Shown: positions 23,911 to 33,464, numbered from the stretch's first letter. The stretch: 64,000 nt of DNA from Bryum argenteum (GCA_037043015.1 CM073329.1:15144648-15208647); one strand, 5' to 3'. The notes: generated by a model not told the origin, from the letters alone. Translations and numbers: made by a program.

Positions 23911-24001
23911 TAAACCGAAGAAGTCGAAACTCGGACCAACAAAGTCGAACAGTCGAGACCCGAGAGTCGAGACCGACAAAGTCGAGAACACTCCGAAGTG
24001 C
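23911..24001. promoter_or_regulatory. GTCGA-rich cluster upstream of gene B, displaced by the retrotransposon
   Basis: Five GTCGA motifs occur within about 75 bases, several as AAGTCGA or AGTCGAGAC. The matching part of copy C (36247-36323) has three plus degenerate versions. In C the cluster is about 230 bases from the ATG; in B the copia insertion moves it about 6 kb away. A regulatory role is inference. Confidence 0.35.
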
Positions 24002-24026
24002 CCATCTCGGCCTCCGGCTTCAAAAT

Positions 24027-24313
24027 TGTAGAATCGTGCGAATTGGACAGACAAATTGTACCTCTTAAGCAAGATGTGAATACAATGAAGCTCAAGGCTT
24101 ATATACTGCTAGGAGCTTATATACTGCTGGATCCCTAAACTGAGCAGAGAGGTGGCGAGAGGCCAGGCGGCGCTGCAGCTGGACTAGTCTAATTACGGAA
24201 CAGCTTGAGGTGACCGGAAGACTCGGTCACCATGATGGATCTAATGGTTGAGATCCCCTGTGTGACCTAAGCGGCGGTAGCTCGAGCGGGCGACGAGAGG
24301 TGATAGTTCAACA
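24027..24313 (-). repeat. 3' LTR of the copia element
   Basis: 287 bases, matching 29485-29768 almost base for base except in two short blocks (around 24110-24128 and 24270-24295), where several differences cluster. A purine tract reading GGCGAGGGGG on the minus strand lies directly beside it (24314-24323) and fits the polypurine tract. Confidence 0.9.
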
Positions 24314-24323
24314 CCCCCTCGCC
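24314..24323 (-). other. Polypurine tract of the copia element
   Basis: The minus strand reads GGCGAGGGGG immediately before the TGTTGAAC start of the 3' LTR, the position where plus-strand priming occurs in LTR elements. Confidence 0.6.
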
Positions 24324-24573
24324 GGATGTAATTCCGAGCAAACTTTTCAGCTATCACTAAGTATGTCTATTCTGGCCGTAATTTGATTGATAATCTCCGT
24401 TTAGTTATTTTTCGCGACCGACCGTATGGCGGTCGATTCTCCTAGTCTTCTGGTTGATCTTCTTCACGATTCAACGAGCGCCCGATTCAGCAGAGAGCGT
24501 TGGAGAAATGCTTGCTAGAGTCGTTAGCGGGGACGATGCTCTCGAGAGTTGGTGAGGTAGCGGCGATGCTCCC

Positions 24574-24858
24574 GTGGTTTCTTCGCCTTCAGTGAGGAAT
24601 AATTTTCCTGCTCTCCAGGAGGTGGCGAAGCCGATAGGGACTCTTCTGCCGTGCCTCCCCGACTTGCTTTTCGAAGAGCATGTCTGGCCGATGCTGGTGA
24701 CGAAGCCTTCGTCGGTCCAGCTTCTTCACTTCCGGCATGTAAATTCCGCATGGAGGAAATTTGTGGGGGCTTCCCTGGAGTGGAGTGCCTTGACTTTTGT
24801 TTCAATGGCTGGTTGTCCTCCTAGCTTTGAGGAGGATCCTGACTACTACGACCTTTGA
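24574..24858 (+). pseudogene. F-box-like gene fragment captured inside the retrotransposon
   Basis: An open frame of 94 residues runs antisense to the element, between pol and the 3' LTR. It contains LPCLPDLLFEEHVWPMLV, then a Leu-rich stretch and VNSAWRKFVGASLEWSAL. This resembles an F-box (LPDxLL...LxxVxxxWRxL) and the Trp-rich segment that follows. Copia elements normally carry no such frame, so a captured host fragment is likely. Its start and end are arbitrary: there is no promoter, and the frame stops right at the pol terminus. It may be noncoding. Confidence 0.4.
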
Positions 24859-24864
24859 CGATTA

Positions 24865-27600
24865 TCAATGCATGCCTGATTTTCTCAGGTGCTTTCCGAT
24901 TTCTACTAAGCCCAGTTGCTCTCTCATTCTTTCGAATGCTGTCTTTCCTAGGGCCTTGGTTAGAATATCGGCCAGTTGGTCAGTAGTAGGTGTGAATTCT
25001 AGGCTTATCTCTCTTGACAGTAGTTTTTCACGGATGAAGTGATGACGAACTTCTATATGTTTCGTTCTTGCATGATAGACAGGATTGTGTGATAAGTTCA
25101 GGCTTCCTTGGTTGTCACCTCTAATTTTCGTAGGAATTCTACTGTTGAGAGCTTGAATTTCAGAGAGTAACCTTCTAAGCCAAACTGCTTCCTTTGTGCC
25201 TTCTGATAAGGCCATGTACTCTGATTCAGTAGACGACAGGGCTACTGTGGGTTGTTTTCTACTGTTCCATGTTATAGGAGTAGATCCCAGAAAGAATACA
25301 TACCCGGTGGTTGATTTTCTGTCATGGGCATCCGCTGCCCAATCGGCGTCGGTGTAGCCATGCAGTTCCTTCCCCCCTCCACGCCGATACTGTAGAGCGA
25401 GGTCCATTGTGCCCTTCAGGTAGCGATATAAGTGCTTAACCGCTTGTTGGTGTGTTTCTTGTGGACAGGACATAAATCTGCTCACAATGCTCACTGCATA
25501 TGCGATGTCGATGCGGGTGTGTGTGAGGAAGATTAATTTCCCCACCATCCTTTGATAGAGTGTAACATCCACAGGGGGTGACTGCATCGCAGGGACAAGT
25601 TTGAGCTTTTCGAGCATTGGTGTAGAAGCAGGCTTACATTGATCCATGCCGAATTCAGCTAGCATATCCTGAATGTACTTTCTTTGAGTTACCAGAATGC
25701 CGTTGTCCTGGAACAGGAACTCTAGTCCCAGGGAATAGGTCAGCAGTCCTAGATCAGACATTTCGAAGGTGTTTTGGATGTCTTGGCGGATCAGTGCAAT
25801 GTGTGAGTCATTGTCTCCGGTCAAATACACGTCGTCCACGTAGAGTATGAGGAGTGTGAGCTTGCCTCCATCATCATGATAATAGAGATTATAATCCGCT
25901 TGTGACTTGAGGAGTCCTTTGCCAAGCAGGTAAGAGTCAACCTTTTGGTACCAGGCCTTGGGAGCCTGCCGAAGACCATAGAGAGCTTTTCTCAGTTTGC
26001 CTGCGAGCTTCGGTTGAGTGGGATCATGGAAACCAGGCGGAAGGCTGACATAGAGATCTTCCTCTATTTCCCCGTTCAAAAAAGCTGTTTTGACATCTAA
26101 ATGGTAAATCTTCCAGGCATTGTGTGCAGCAAGTGCGACGATGGAGCGGAGTGTATTCCACTTCACAACCGGAGCAAAGGTTTCTGTGAAATCCTGACCC
26201 GGCTTTTGTTGGAATCCCTTTGCGACTAATCTGGCTTTTAGTTTCGCCACGGAGCCATCTGCGTGTGTTTTAACACGGTAAATCCATTTTGTGGCTATCG
26301 GTTTCCTGTCTGGAGGTATCGGGACAATATCCCAAGTGTTGTTGCGATAAATGGACTCCAATTCAGCTTCCATTGCCGACTTCCATCCTGGGTGTGCCAG
26401 AGCTTCTTCTACTGAAGACGGGAGGTCCGGATGGTGGTCGGCTTCAGCAATATCCACGTAATAGTCTCGCAAGTGAGCAGGGGGCTGGCGGGTTCTACTG
26501 CTGCGAGTTGGGAGAGGTTTCGGTGGTGGTATTGGTGGCGATTTCGGGAGGGCACCGCACCGGAGCGAAGCGATTGGACGGCAAAAAGCGCGCTTGTGAC
26601 TTGATGAGTCGATCAAGTCGGGTACCTCTGTGGTGAGCCTGTGGTAAGTAATTCGAGGAACCTCGGCTTCAGTGGAGTTCTTTTGATGATGCTCCTGCTG
26701 AGAAGGAGTCGATGCCACCGTCGGTCCAGTTGATGTGTCTGCGGTACCTTGTTCTGTTGATGGAGTACTTGCAGTGCCGGAGCTCAAGCTTGTTTGGAAG
26801 CTGAGATTCTCGCTGCTCCCCCCAGGATTCTCTGGACCTGTGCTTGGTTCGGCTGCATGAGATGACATCTGCTCCGGATGCGGTTGCATGACAAGGGGAG
26901 CTTCTTGGGTTGCAGGGACAATGTCTTGTTCACTGAAGGGCCAGTCCTGCATGTTTGATGGTGCTGCGTCGGGGATCTTCGAGGAGCAGGGAAAGCTCGC
27001 CTCATCGAAGCGCACGTCCTTTGAGACAAGGACTTTTCTGCTCTGTCGGTTATAACATCGAAAGCCCCGTGAGTTGGAATCGTATCCAATGAACACACAT
27101 TCAGTAGCTCTCGGTGCCCATTTCGCCCTGGAAGGAGTAGTGTCTAGTACTAGTGCCCGACACCCAAATATTCTGAGGTGGTCCACCTGAGGGATCTTGC
27201 CTGTGAGTTTCTCATAGGGAGTAGTCCCTTGATTAGCACGAGTAGGAGTTATGTTTACTAGATAGTTTGCAGTTGCTACCGCCTCTGACCAGAGGAAAGC
27301 AGGGATGTAGCTAGCGAATGCCATACTTCTTGCTTTGTCAAGCAAGGTTCTATTCTTCCTTTCTGCAATTCCGTTCTGATGCGGAGTATAAGCTTGTGAC
27401 AATTGTCTCTGTATCCCATTCTCATCACAAAACTTGATGAATGCTAGTGAAGTAAATTCGCCTCCTCTATCAGACCTGATGATCTTGAGTCTGAGATTAA
27501 ACTTGAGTTCCACCATTGCTTTGAAGTGCTGGAACTTGGTGAGGGCCTCTGACTTGAACTTAAGGAAGTAAAGCCAATCATGTGTATCGACTGAAGTCAT
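24865..27600 (-). CDS. Copia pol, large open frame: integrase C-terminal part, reverse transcriptase, RNase H
   Basis: 911 residues. From the N-terminus: the integrase core with RSDRGGEF and the ENGIQ...NGIAERKNR segment (catalytic Asp and Glu); the copia-type reverse transcriptase with KWIYRVK, the LDVKTAFLNG block and the YVDD catalytic motif (bases 25831-25842, about residue 587); then RNase H with DADWAAD and the LSSTESEYMAL segment. This part is intact. Its first Met is not the true start: the frame continues from the upstream ORF 27578-28207 across a frameshift. Confidence 0.9.
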   Translation of the reverse strand: MTSVDTHDWLYFLKFKSEALTKFQHFKAMVELKFNLRLKIIRSDRGGEFTSLAFIKFCDENGIQRQLSQAYTPHQNGIAERKNRTLLDKARSMAFASYIPAFLWSEAVATANYLVNITPTRANQGTTPYEKLTGKIPQVDHLRIFGCRALVLDTTPSRAKWAPRATECVFIGYDSNSRGFRCYNRQSRKVLVSKDVRFDEASFPCSSKIPDAAPSNMQDWPFSEQDIVPATQEAPLVMQPHPEQMSSHAAEPSTGPENPGGSSENLSFQTSLSSGTASTPSTEQGTADTSTGPTVASTPSQQEHHQKNSTEAEVPRITYHRLTTEVPDLIDSSSHKRAFCRPIASLRCGALPKSPPIPPPKPLPTRSSRTRQPPAHLRDYYVDIAEADHHPDLPSSVEEALAHPGWKSAMEAELESIYRNNTWDIVPIPPDRKPIATKWIYRVKTHADGSVAKLKARLVAKGFQQKPGQDFTETFAPVVKWNTLRSIVALAAHNAWKIYHLDVKTAFLNGEIEEDLYVSLPPGFHDPTQPKLAGKLRKALYGLRQAPKAWYQKVDSYLLGKGLLKSQADYNLYYHDDGGKLTLLILYVDDVYLTGDNDSHIALIRQDIQNTFEMSDLGLLTYSLGLEFLFQDNGILVTQRKYIQDMLAEFGMDQCKPASTPMLEKLKLVPAMQSPPVDVTLYQRMVGKLIFLTHTRIDIAYAVSIVSRFMSCPQETHQQAVKHLYRYLKGTMDLALQYRRGGGKELHGYTDADWAADAHDRKSTTGYVFFLGSTPITWNSRKQPTVALSSTESEYMALSEGTKEAVWLRRLLSEIQALNSRIPTKIRGDNQGSLNLSHNPVYHARTKHIEVRHHFIREKLLSREISLEFTPTTDQLADILTKALGKTAFERMREQLGLVEIGKHLRKSGMH

Positions 27601-28207
27601 CGGTGACAGTTAATATGTACCTGGAACCTGAGAGGGAATTTGTCGAGAGAGGGCCGCAAATGTCTGTATGAACCAACTCCAATGGTTGCTTGGTGCGGCT
27701 CACTCTTGACAGACTGTAAGCCGAGTCATTCATTTTTGCGTCAGGAGCAATTTCCTTTCGTGGCTTACTGACTCTGCACTGCTTTCCGGTGTGGCACGCC
27801 ATGCAGAAAGGTAGTGGGCCGATGGAGGGCAGTCCTGACACCTTGCCGTGATTCTTCATGAAGTTCAGAACTTGGATGCTTGGATGACCCATTCGGCAGT
27901 GCCAGAGAATGGTAGTTCGCTCGATACTAGTCAGTGGTGATGTTCTTTCCACCGGAATTGATTTGCGATTGAGATCGTTTACCGATTTGAGTAATTCCGA
28001 TCCGTCATTTGGTTCGGTGATGGAGCAGTTGACTGATCGTTTTGATGGCGGTCTGAATTTATAGAGTCCGTTCCTTGGATCTCGGTAACCAGTGGCAACC
28101 ACTTGCTTCGGATGCGGATCGCACAGTGTTTGAAAGAACGAGAATCGATTTGAGTCGAAAAGCACTTTCAGTCTATCTTTGCTATCAGTAACGGCTCCTA
28201 CTGACAT
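27578..28207 (-). pseudogene. Copia pol, upstream part: pre-integrase zinc finger and start of integrase
   Basis: Carries the HCRMGHPS ... FCMACHTGKQ zinc-binding region (HHCC) and the start of the integrase core (ELVHTDICGPL, TVTDDFSR). The frame breaks at 27580-27600, where a net insertion of about 4 bases separates it from the intact downstream frame. Upstream, the VLYVPG block just before the first Met shows that the protein once began earlier, but a stop interrupts it there. Confidence 0.8.
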
Positions 28208-28801
28208 GAGATTTTTAGATACACCCGGAACGTACAGAACTTCATCCAGTTTTATTATTCAGGTGGTGGAAAATGCCACCTTTCCCTTGGCGGCTACATT
28301 TAGGATCTCCCACCCGCCGTACTTTCACCGGACTTCTCTCCTAATTCCCGGTGATCGAGTAAGTTTCTCTTTTGCCGGTGACGTGTTTTGAGGCTCATTG
28401 TCCAAGAACCACTCGCCGCTTGATAAGAAGATCTTTGTTGGTAGCTATGTTGAGTTGATCGGGTTGGTCGTAAGATCGATCGGCTGGTGCATCTGGTTCG
28501 TCTTGACTGCTTTGCTCATGAAGTTGTCGGCGTTGATGAAATTTGCGATTCTTTGCCTAGCCGACTTTCGGAGTTTTACTTGTTTGCCAATCTTGGACAA
28601 TTCCTCATCCGGTGGTCGATCCCCATGAAGTGGCACTCGCCGCTTCTCTTCATCTTCGAGCGGCTGAGTCGTCATTGGTGGATTTCGATTTGTCGCTTCA
28701 TCTTCGTTGTGTTCTTGGTGAGCGATTAGCTTCGTTTGGATCGGATGCGGGATCTCGAGTTCTCTCGAACCTCATCCCGCAACAAACAATGTAGTGAGAT
28801 C
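28208..28801 (-). pseudogene. Degraded gag C-terminus and protease of the copia element
   Basis: The minus strand holds pieces in different frames: a CHFM...DHRMRNC stretch resembling a decayed CCHC zinc knuckle (second Cys replaced, spacing one short), and a WFLDN stretch where the protease Asp-Ser/Thr-Gly would be. Stops and shifts separate them, so protease is probably lost. Confidence 0.6.
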
Positions 28802-29338
28802 TCAAAATGAAGGTAAAGCGATTGATCTGAGTATGGTATCGACCAGGGTCTGAAACGAAGGAGGGAGCGCCATCAACATGTGTTCGACGATCACTGCATC
28901 GGTCAAGACTTCGCCAGTACTTGCGAACTCGTTTAGTAACTCTTTCAGATGTTGGACGAATTCAGTGACAGAGGTACCTTCTTGCATCTTGAGATTCGTG
29001 AGTTTCCTCCTCAGCATCAACTTCCTGGCATTGGTATTGTTAGCGTACAGGTTCTTGAGTACGGTCCAGCACTCATCTGGTTCGGAAATGTTTGCTATGT
29101 GTGGTATCACATTGTCCTTCACTGACAATGCGATCATCGTCAACGCTTTGTTCTTCTGGGACTTGAGTGCCGCGATCTCTGCTTCTGATGTGGGTGCAAC
29201 TGTACCTGCAGGTGGATCAGCCAATCTCCACACATCCTCCCTACTTAGTAAGTTCTTCATCTTGAAACTCCATACTGCATAGTTCGAGTTACCATCTAAC
29301 TTAGACGAATCACTCATGAGAGAATCTCTAGTAGCCAT
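28802..29338 (-). CDS. Copia gag, truncated
   Basis: 178 residues. The start has the usual KLDGNSNYAVWSFKMKNLL block, followed by TSVTEFVQHLKELLNEF and LMALPPSFQTLV, typical of the UBN2 gag domain of plant copia elements. It stops at 28802, before the zinc knuckle, which is found degraded further on. It encodes the particle protein; in this state it lacks RNA-binding function. Confidence 0.8.
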   Translation of the reverse strand: MATRDSLMSDSSKLDGNSNYAVWSFKMKNLLSREDVWRLADPPAGTVAPTSEAEIAALKSQKNKALTMIALSVKDNVIPHIANISEPDECWTVLKNLYANNTNARKLMLRRKLTNLKMQEGTSVTEFVQHLKELLNEFASTGEVLTDAVIVEHMLMALPPSFQTLVDTILRSIALPSF

Positions 29339-29472
29339 TGCTTGTGTGAGACGGTATCAACCTCTTGATCTTCTTCTATGTACAATCTGAAGCTCGTTTC
29401 CTGATCTAAGATCTGAATCAACTGAAACAGACTCTAGTGTAGGATCAAACAGGGCTCCTGTCTGACGGACTC

Positions 29473-29484
29473 GCTCTGATACCA
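29473..29484 (-). other. Primer binding site (initiator-Met tRNA)
   Basis: The minus strand reads TGGTATCAGAGC directly after the 5' LTR. This is the standard complement of the 3' end of plant initiator-Met tRNA and primes reverse transcription. Confidence 0.9.
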
Positions 29485-29768
29485 TGTAGAATCGTGCGAA
29501 TTGGACAGACAAATTGTACCTCTTAAGCAAGATGTGAATACAATGAAGCTCAAGGCTTATATACTGCTAGGAGGGTACTGGATCCCTAAACTGAGCAGAG
29601 AGGTGGCGAGAGGCCAGGCGGCGCTGCAGCTGGACTAGTCTAATTACGGAACAGCTTGAGGTGACCGGAAGACTCGGTCACCATGATGGATCTAATGGTT
29701 GAGATCCCCTGTGTGACCTAACTGGCCGGTAGCTCTGAGCCAGGGCTGACAGAGGTGATAGTTCAACA
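29485..29768 (-). repeat. 5' LTR of the copia element
   Basis: 284 bases, the pair of 24027-24313. On the minus strand it carries the element's promoter. Its outer edge lies about 190 bases upstream of the ATG of germin-like gene B, with transcription directed away from B. Confidence 0.9.
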
Positions 29769-29834
29769 AAAATAGCGTGAGTAGAAATTGGTGTAGATCA
29801 TGGACAATCTACAGAGACATTGACGAAGGTCAAC

Positions 29835-29863
29835 CACGTGCAACGATTGCTGTATATATATAA
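29835..29863 (+). promoter_or_regulatory. Core promoter of germin-like gene B: CACGTG and TATA
   Basis: A G-box core CACGTG (29835-29840) precedes TATATATATAA (29853-29863), about 95-105 bases upstream of the ATG. Copy C has the same arrangement. The copia insertion (target duplication ending at 29773) leaves this core intact but removes everything further upstream. Confidence 0.6.
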
Positions 29864-29956
29864 CCAGCTCAGTTGAGGATTTAGTAGTCTATCCAGCTTG
29901 CACAAAGTTCCTGGTACCAGCATCAGTTACTACATCGATCGCTAGAGTTGTTAGCC

Positions 29957-31146
29957 ATGGCTGCAGAGGTACTGTTGTTTGTTGGCGTGATCGTGAGCAG
30001 TTGCTGCCTCCATGGCGCTCTGGCTACCATCAACATGGACGACCTGGACTTCATCCCGGAGGTAACGCAGCGGCAGGCATTCGACAACGACGATTTCATC
30101 TTCAAGTTCCAGCAGGTCGGAGAAGAGACGCCGTTCGGCAACTTGCGTCCCATGTTCGTGGACTTCAACCCCGCTCTCGCCACTCTGCCTGGCGATGGCG
30201 CCGCTCAGAACCTGGTGACAGTAGGGCCTTGCGCCATCAACCAGCCGCACAGTCATCCGCGAGCCACTCAGATCTCTCATCTCACAGAAGGTATTCTCTC
30301 ATCTCAATGGTCATTCATTGCAGCGATCGACCTTTCCAGCTGATACTCTGAATTTCAACGCCATATCCACTACCTGTAGTCACTGATCAATTCTAAGTGT
30401 CATCGATCGTTAAGAAGCTTACTACTCACTTGTACGAATCGATCAGGCGAGCTGTTCTTCGGGTTTGCTGAGGAGAATGGCGGGCGAAGCTTCGTGGGAG
30501 GAAACGCAACGAAAGGCCAAACCGTCATCATTCCTCAAGGTACTGCACTTCAACGACTATCTATGACATCATCGTTAATACTGATCATGAGTAGCAATTT
30601 TTCGTGTGCCATTGTGGTATATATGGAGTCATGTGCAGTAGACTTAAGCGATTCCACTTCTCATGTGTCAAATTAATATCTACCCACAAGAATAGTTATC
30701 GAACTCTGCCTTAAGACAGGCTGCAACAGTTTTCATTCGTTTGATATTCCACTGAGATCCACCATCTTCCCTTCTTTCCATTATGTCATTTTGCCTTCCA
30801 TTCTATTCTAACCTCCATCGAGCTAATGGAGTGCTGGGGCTAATCAAGGCAATAAGTACGTGTTCAATGCACTGATCCATGTGTGACCCGATCCGCAATG
30901 GCAGGTCTGATTCATTTCGCGCAAAACCTGGGGTGCAAGGAGGGGCAGTTCATTGCGAGCTTCCCCAATCGCGACCCTGGCACTCAAACCACGGCGTCCA
31001 CATTCTTCAGGCTGCCTGTGGGTGTCATCCGCGCCACCACTGGCCTCAGTGACGAGGACATCAAGAAGATCCAGGCCAGTGTGGCGGCCAATCCAAATCC
31101 ATCGGTGGACAAAGAATGTGCAAAGCGATGCGGCATCCACTATTGA
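29957..31146 (+). CDS. Germin-like protein (secreted cupin), copy B
   Basis: Exons 29957-30290, 30447-30539 and 30905-31146 (phase 1 at both introns) give 222 residues, the usual germin-like length. The start ATG lies in GCCATGG. Residues 1-24 form a signal peptide. Box 1 is GPCAINQPHSHPRATQ: His98 and His100 are present, but Gln105 stands where germins have the third metal ligand, Glu. Box 2 is PQGLIHFAQN, with His146 and Asn150. One N-glycosylation site (NAT) lies before box 2. The usual N-terminal Cys pair of germins is missing; instead there are Cys in GPC, NLGC and a C-terminal ECAKRC. Family members are apoplastic beta-barrel hexamers, some with oxalate oxidase or superoxide dismutase activity; activity here cannot be inferred with Glu absent. 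An alternative TTG start just upstream is not needed. Confidence 0.9.
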
Positions 31147-31312
31147 TGACATCCCATGTGGTGACTGTGCATCACACTTTTGAAAGAAGTTGTATTAGGA
31201 TGTAAATAGGCCATAGCCACTACTTCGACGTATGACGACCAATAAGACCAGCCGAGAATGTCAAGCTCCTTGTAGATGTTTGTCGATCTGAAAGAAAGTA
31301 GTTGGGATTTAA

Positions 31313-31682
31313 CCCTTAAACGCCCAAGCAAGCCCGAGGGGCTTGATTCCAACAGACACTTCTATGTAGCTCTCATTGTACTCAACTTTTCACTTATATT
31401 TTGATGTCAAACTGGTCACCTTCTTATGATGCATTCAAAAAGTGAAATTTTACAATTCAAACCACAATTTGTATGAATGATTTTGTGCTTCGAAAGGATT
31501 GTGGTAGGTAGGTTGGGGTTGTACATAACCTTGTAGGAGGTTGCAAGCTCATCATTGATCGGTCCATTCATGATGCTGAAGTTCAAAAAGTGCACTATTC
31601 ATGATGCCTAACAGCCTAAGTCCAAAAGATGTTGTGATCCAATTTTGGGCTGCCTGTTTTAGACCCCATGGGCGTTTAAGGG
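31313..31682 (-). mobile_element. TTAA/CCC family 1, copy 2 (370 bases), in the 3' flank of gene B
   Basis: The ends CCCTTAAACGCCC and GGGCGTTTAAGGG are flanked by TTAA (31309-31312 and 31683-31686). The orientation is opposite to copy 1. The duplicated DNA downstream of gene C holds the unoccupied site: a single TTAA at 38009-38012 followed by the same GGGTGT. This shows clean insertion after the B/C duplication and a TTAA target. Confidence 0.9.
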
Positions 31683-31881
31683 TTAAGGGTGTCTTTTGTT
31701 ATGAAGAGATTTGTACAAATTTGTGGAAGCTTGATTTGTATTCAATTTTGAATGAAATGTTTGTTTTGGATCATGTATCACCCAATCTAATTTGACCGAT
31801 TTTTATCTTCATATTTGTATTGTCATGCATTGTGTTAGACTTAATACTCGAGAGTTAGTTGAGTTTACATGGAGATAAAAC

Positions 31882-32112
31882 CCCAATTCCGTTAAAATGG
31901 CACACCTCAACTTTCTGAACTGTAGCTCAAAAACCATGTGATATAACAGAATTTTAAGGTGATATTAGGGAAAATGAGTGACTATGTATATAAAGAAGTG
32001 ATATAACAAAAAAATTGTGATATTACAGAATATACCATTTTATATGAGCACAAATGTAAGATCTAGTGTGACAAAATGGCACATGGCATAGTACCATTTT
32101 AACGGAATTGGG
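31882..32112. mobile_element. 231-base MITE with perfect 19-base ends
   Basis: The left CCCAATTCCGTTAAAATGG (31882-31900) is the exact inverse of 32094-32112. Copy C lacks this segment: its flank runs from ACATGG-GAT directly into CATAATGATTG. The target duplication is not clear (a TA or ATAA target is possible), so I leave the superfamily open. Confidence 0.7.
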
Positions 32113-32646
32113 TATAATGATTGTGCTCACTTATGTAAGTTGAGTTCTATACAGATTAGGGATGAGAATCATTCCTCTACCAATTAAGAGGAGCATATAA
32201 TATACCCTAAAGGGATAATCAAATGGATTATACCGTTGATCTACTATACTATATTGAGTCCTTGATATAATAATGAGTTTTGACTCTCACCACTAATGAT
32301 AATATCAATACATTATAGTCATAAAGAGATCTCAAAAGTTCTCACAATTATAGAGTTGGTCATGCGTGATGACCTATGCCACATATTTTATGATTAGTTT
32401 CAATTGGTTTGAATCTTGTTGAATCCATAAGCATATGCAAAATTTGATATTTGGATGGTACACATTGTTGTTTATGAGTGTAGATTTGTAGTTAACCCCA
32501 TACCATTTTGAAGTTTTTTAGCCAACTCATTCTTTAAAAATGCTCCATAGGTATAAATGAGGATAGATTATTGAGATCTTAACCGTAGAAACTTTAAGAT
32601 TTATTTTAGATCTTGTGAACCAAAGTTTGAGTCATGAAGCATCATA

Positions 32647-32835
32647 GATCGCGACATCATAAGCCCAAAATGGCTTTATTCCCAGGGAGCCTTTAAGAAG
32701 GATTTAATTTTAACATCCAATATTTTAGTCAAGTTGTTGGATCGCGACAGATGTCATAAGCCCAAAATGACTTTATTCGCTGGGAGCCTTGAAGAAGGAT
32801 TTAATTTTAACATCCAATATTCTAGTCAAGTTGTT
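32647..32835. repeat. Tandem duplication, two units of about 93-96 bases
   Basis: Units start at 32647 and 32740 with GATCGCGACA and share CATAAGCCCAAAATG and ATTTTAACATCCAATATT. They differ by a few substitutions and small gaps. Confidence 0.8.
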
Positions 32836-33356
32836 GAAGCATGACTACCAATTCTGAACCTTGGAAACCTGGATTTCACTTATGAGGATGGGGCTTTGGA
32901 AAATGTGAATTATCGGGTATCTAAGAGGATGGGAACCGCTTACAAACCTTCATTGAGTCAAAGGTTTTTGACATACACACATCGAAAGTTAGTCCATGCG
33001 TTGATGTCACTCAAAACACAATATGGTCAAGTTTTCACAAAATTGTGGTCATGTCGCATCCTTCCTAAGTTACACTCATACATTTACAAATGAACATTCA
33101 ACACTGAAATTAATATTTTGGTGTTAAACAATCCCAAAAAATGGCATGCTCATCCATGTTGGGTTCTCCCCTTTGAGCTCTCATTTCACTCGCTCTAATA
33201 AGGATATTAAAATGCTTGAAGCGATGTTCACCTTCTCACATCCCATATAATAGCCATGAGTTCAAGTTGAATACAATTTGCAAAAGCCGGTTTCACTCAA
33301 CCGTAGAATTTTCGTAGAATTTTTGTAGAATTTGTCAAAAGAGCCTCGGTGAATCC

Positions 33357-33464
33357 AACTACTTGACTGGAATATTGGTTGGTAATATTCAAGGCTATAA
33401 TTTGGTGTCGAACTACTTGACTGGAATATTGGTTGTTAATATTCAAGGCTATAATTTGGTGTAA
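33357..33464. repeat. Tandem duplication, two units of 54 bases
   Basis: Units start at 33357 and 33411 with AACTACTTGACTGGAATATT and differ at very few positions. Just upstream (33302-33332) a GTAGAATTTT motif is repeated three times. Confidence 0.8.

Larger units (their letters stand above)
24027..29768 (-). mobile_element. Ty1/copia LTR retrotransposon, 5.7 kb, full structure
   Basis: LTRs of 287 and 284 bases (24027-24313 and 29485-29768), TG...CA in either orientation, are flanked by the perfect 5-base target duplication AAAAT (24022-24026 and 29769-29773). A primer site complementary to initiator-Met tRNA adjoins the right LTR. The internal order on the minus strand is gag, protease remnant, integrase, reverse transcriptase, RNase H, which is the copia order. 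The corresponding DNA in copy C (AAAAT at 36356-36360) is uninterrupted. Near-identical LTRs suggest a recent insertion, but gag/protease and the start of pol are broken, so it is probably not autonomous. Confidence 0.95.
23590..32490 (+). repeat. Segmental duplication, copy with gene B
   Basis: Aligns with 35490-38590. The match covers the upstream region, all exons and introns of the germin-like gene, and about 1.3 kb of 3' flank, including a shared TACCAATT-AGAGGA block and the AGAGATCT block. This copy is longer because it gained the copia element (24027-29768) and two small transposons (31313-31682 and 31882-32112). Copy C gained other sequence (about 35530-36050). Confidence 0.75.

Noticed and set aside
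26289..26636. 115-codon plus-strand frame inside the copia pol region
   Set aside because: Shadow of the intact pol frame on the minus strand.
29951..30280. Minus-strand frames of 86-109 codons opposite germin-like exon 1 (also opposite C, A and D)
   Set aside because: They recur opposite every copy because the sense exons are conserved. They have no features of their own.
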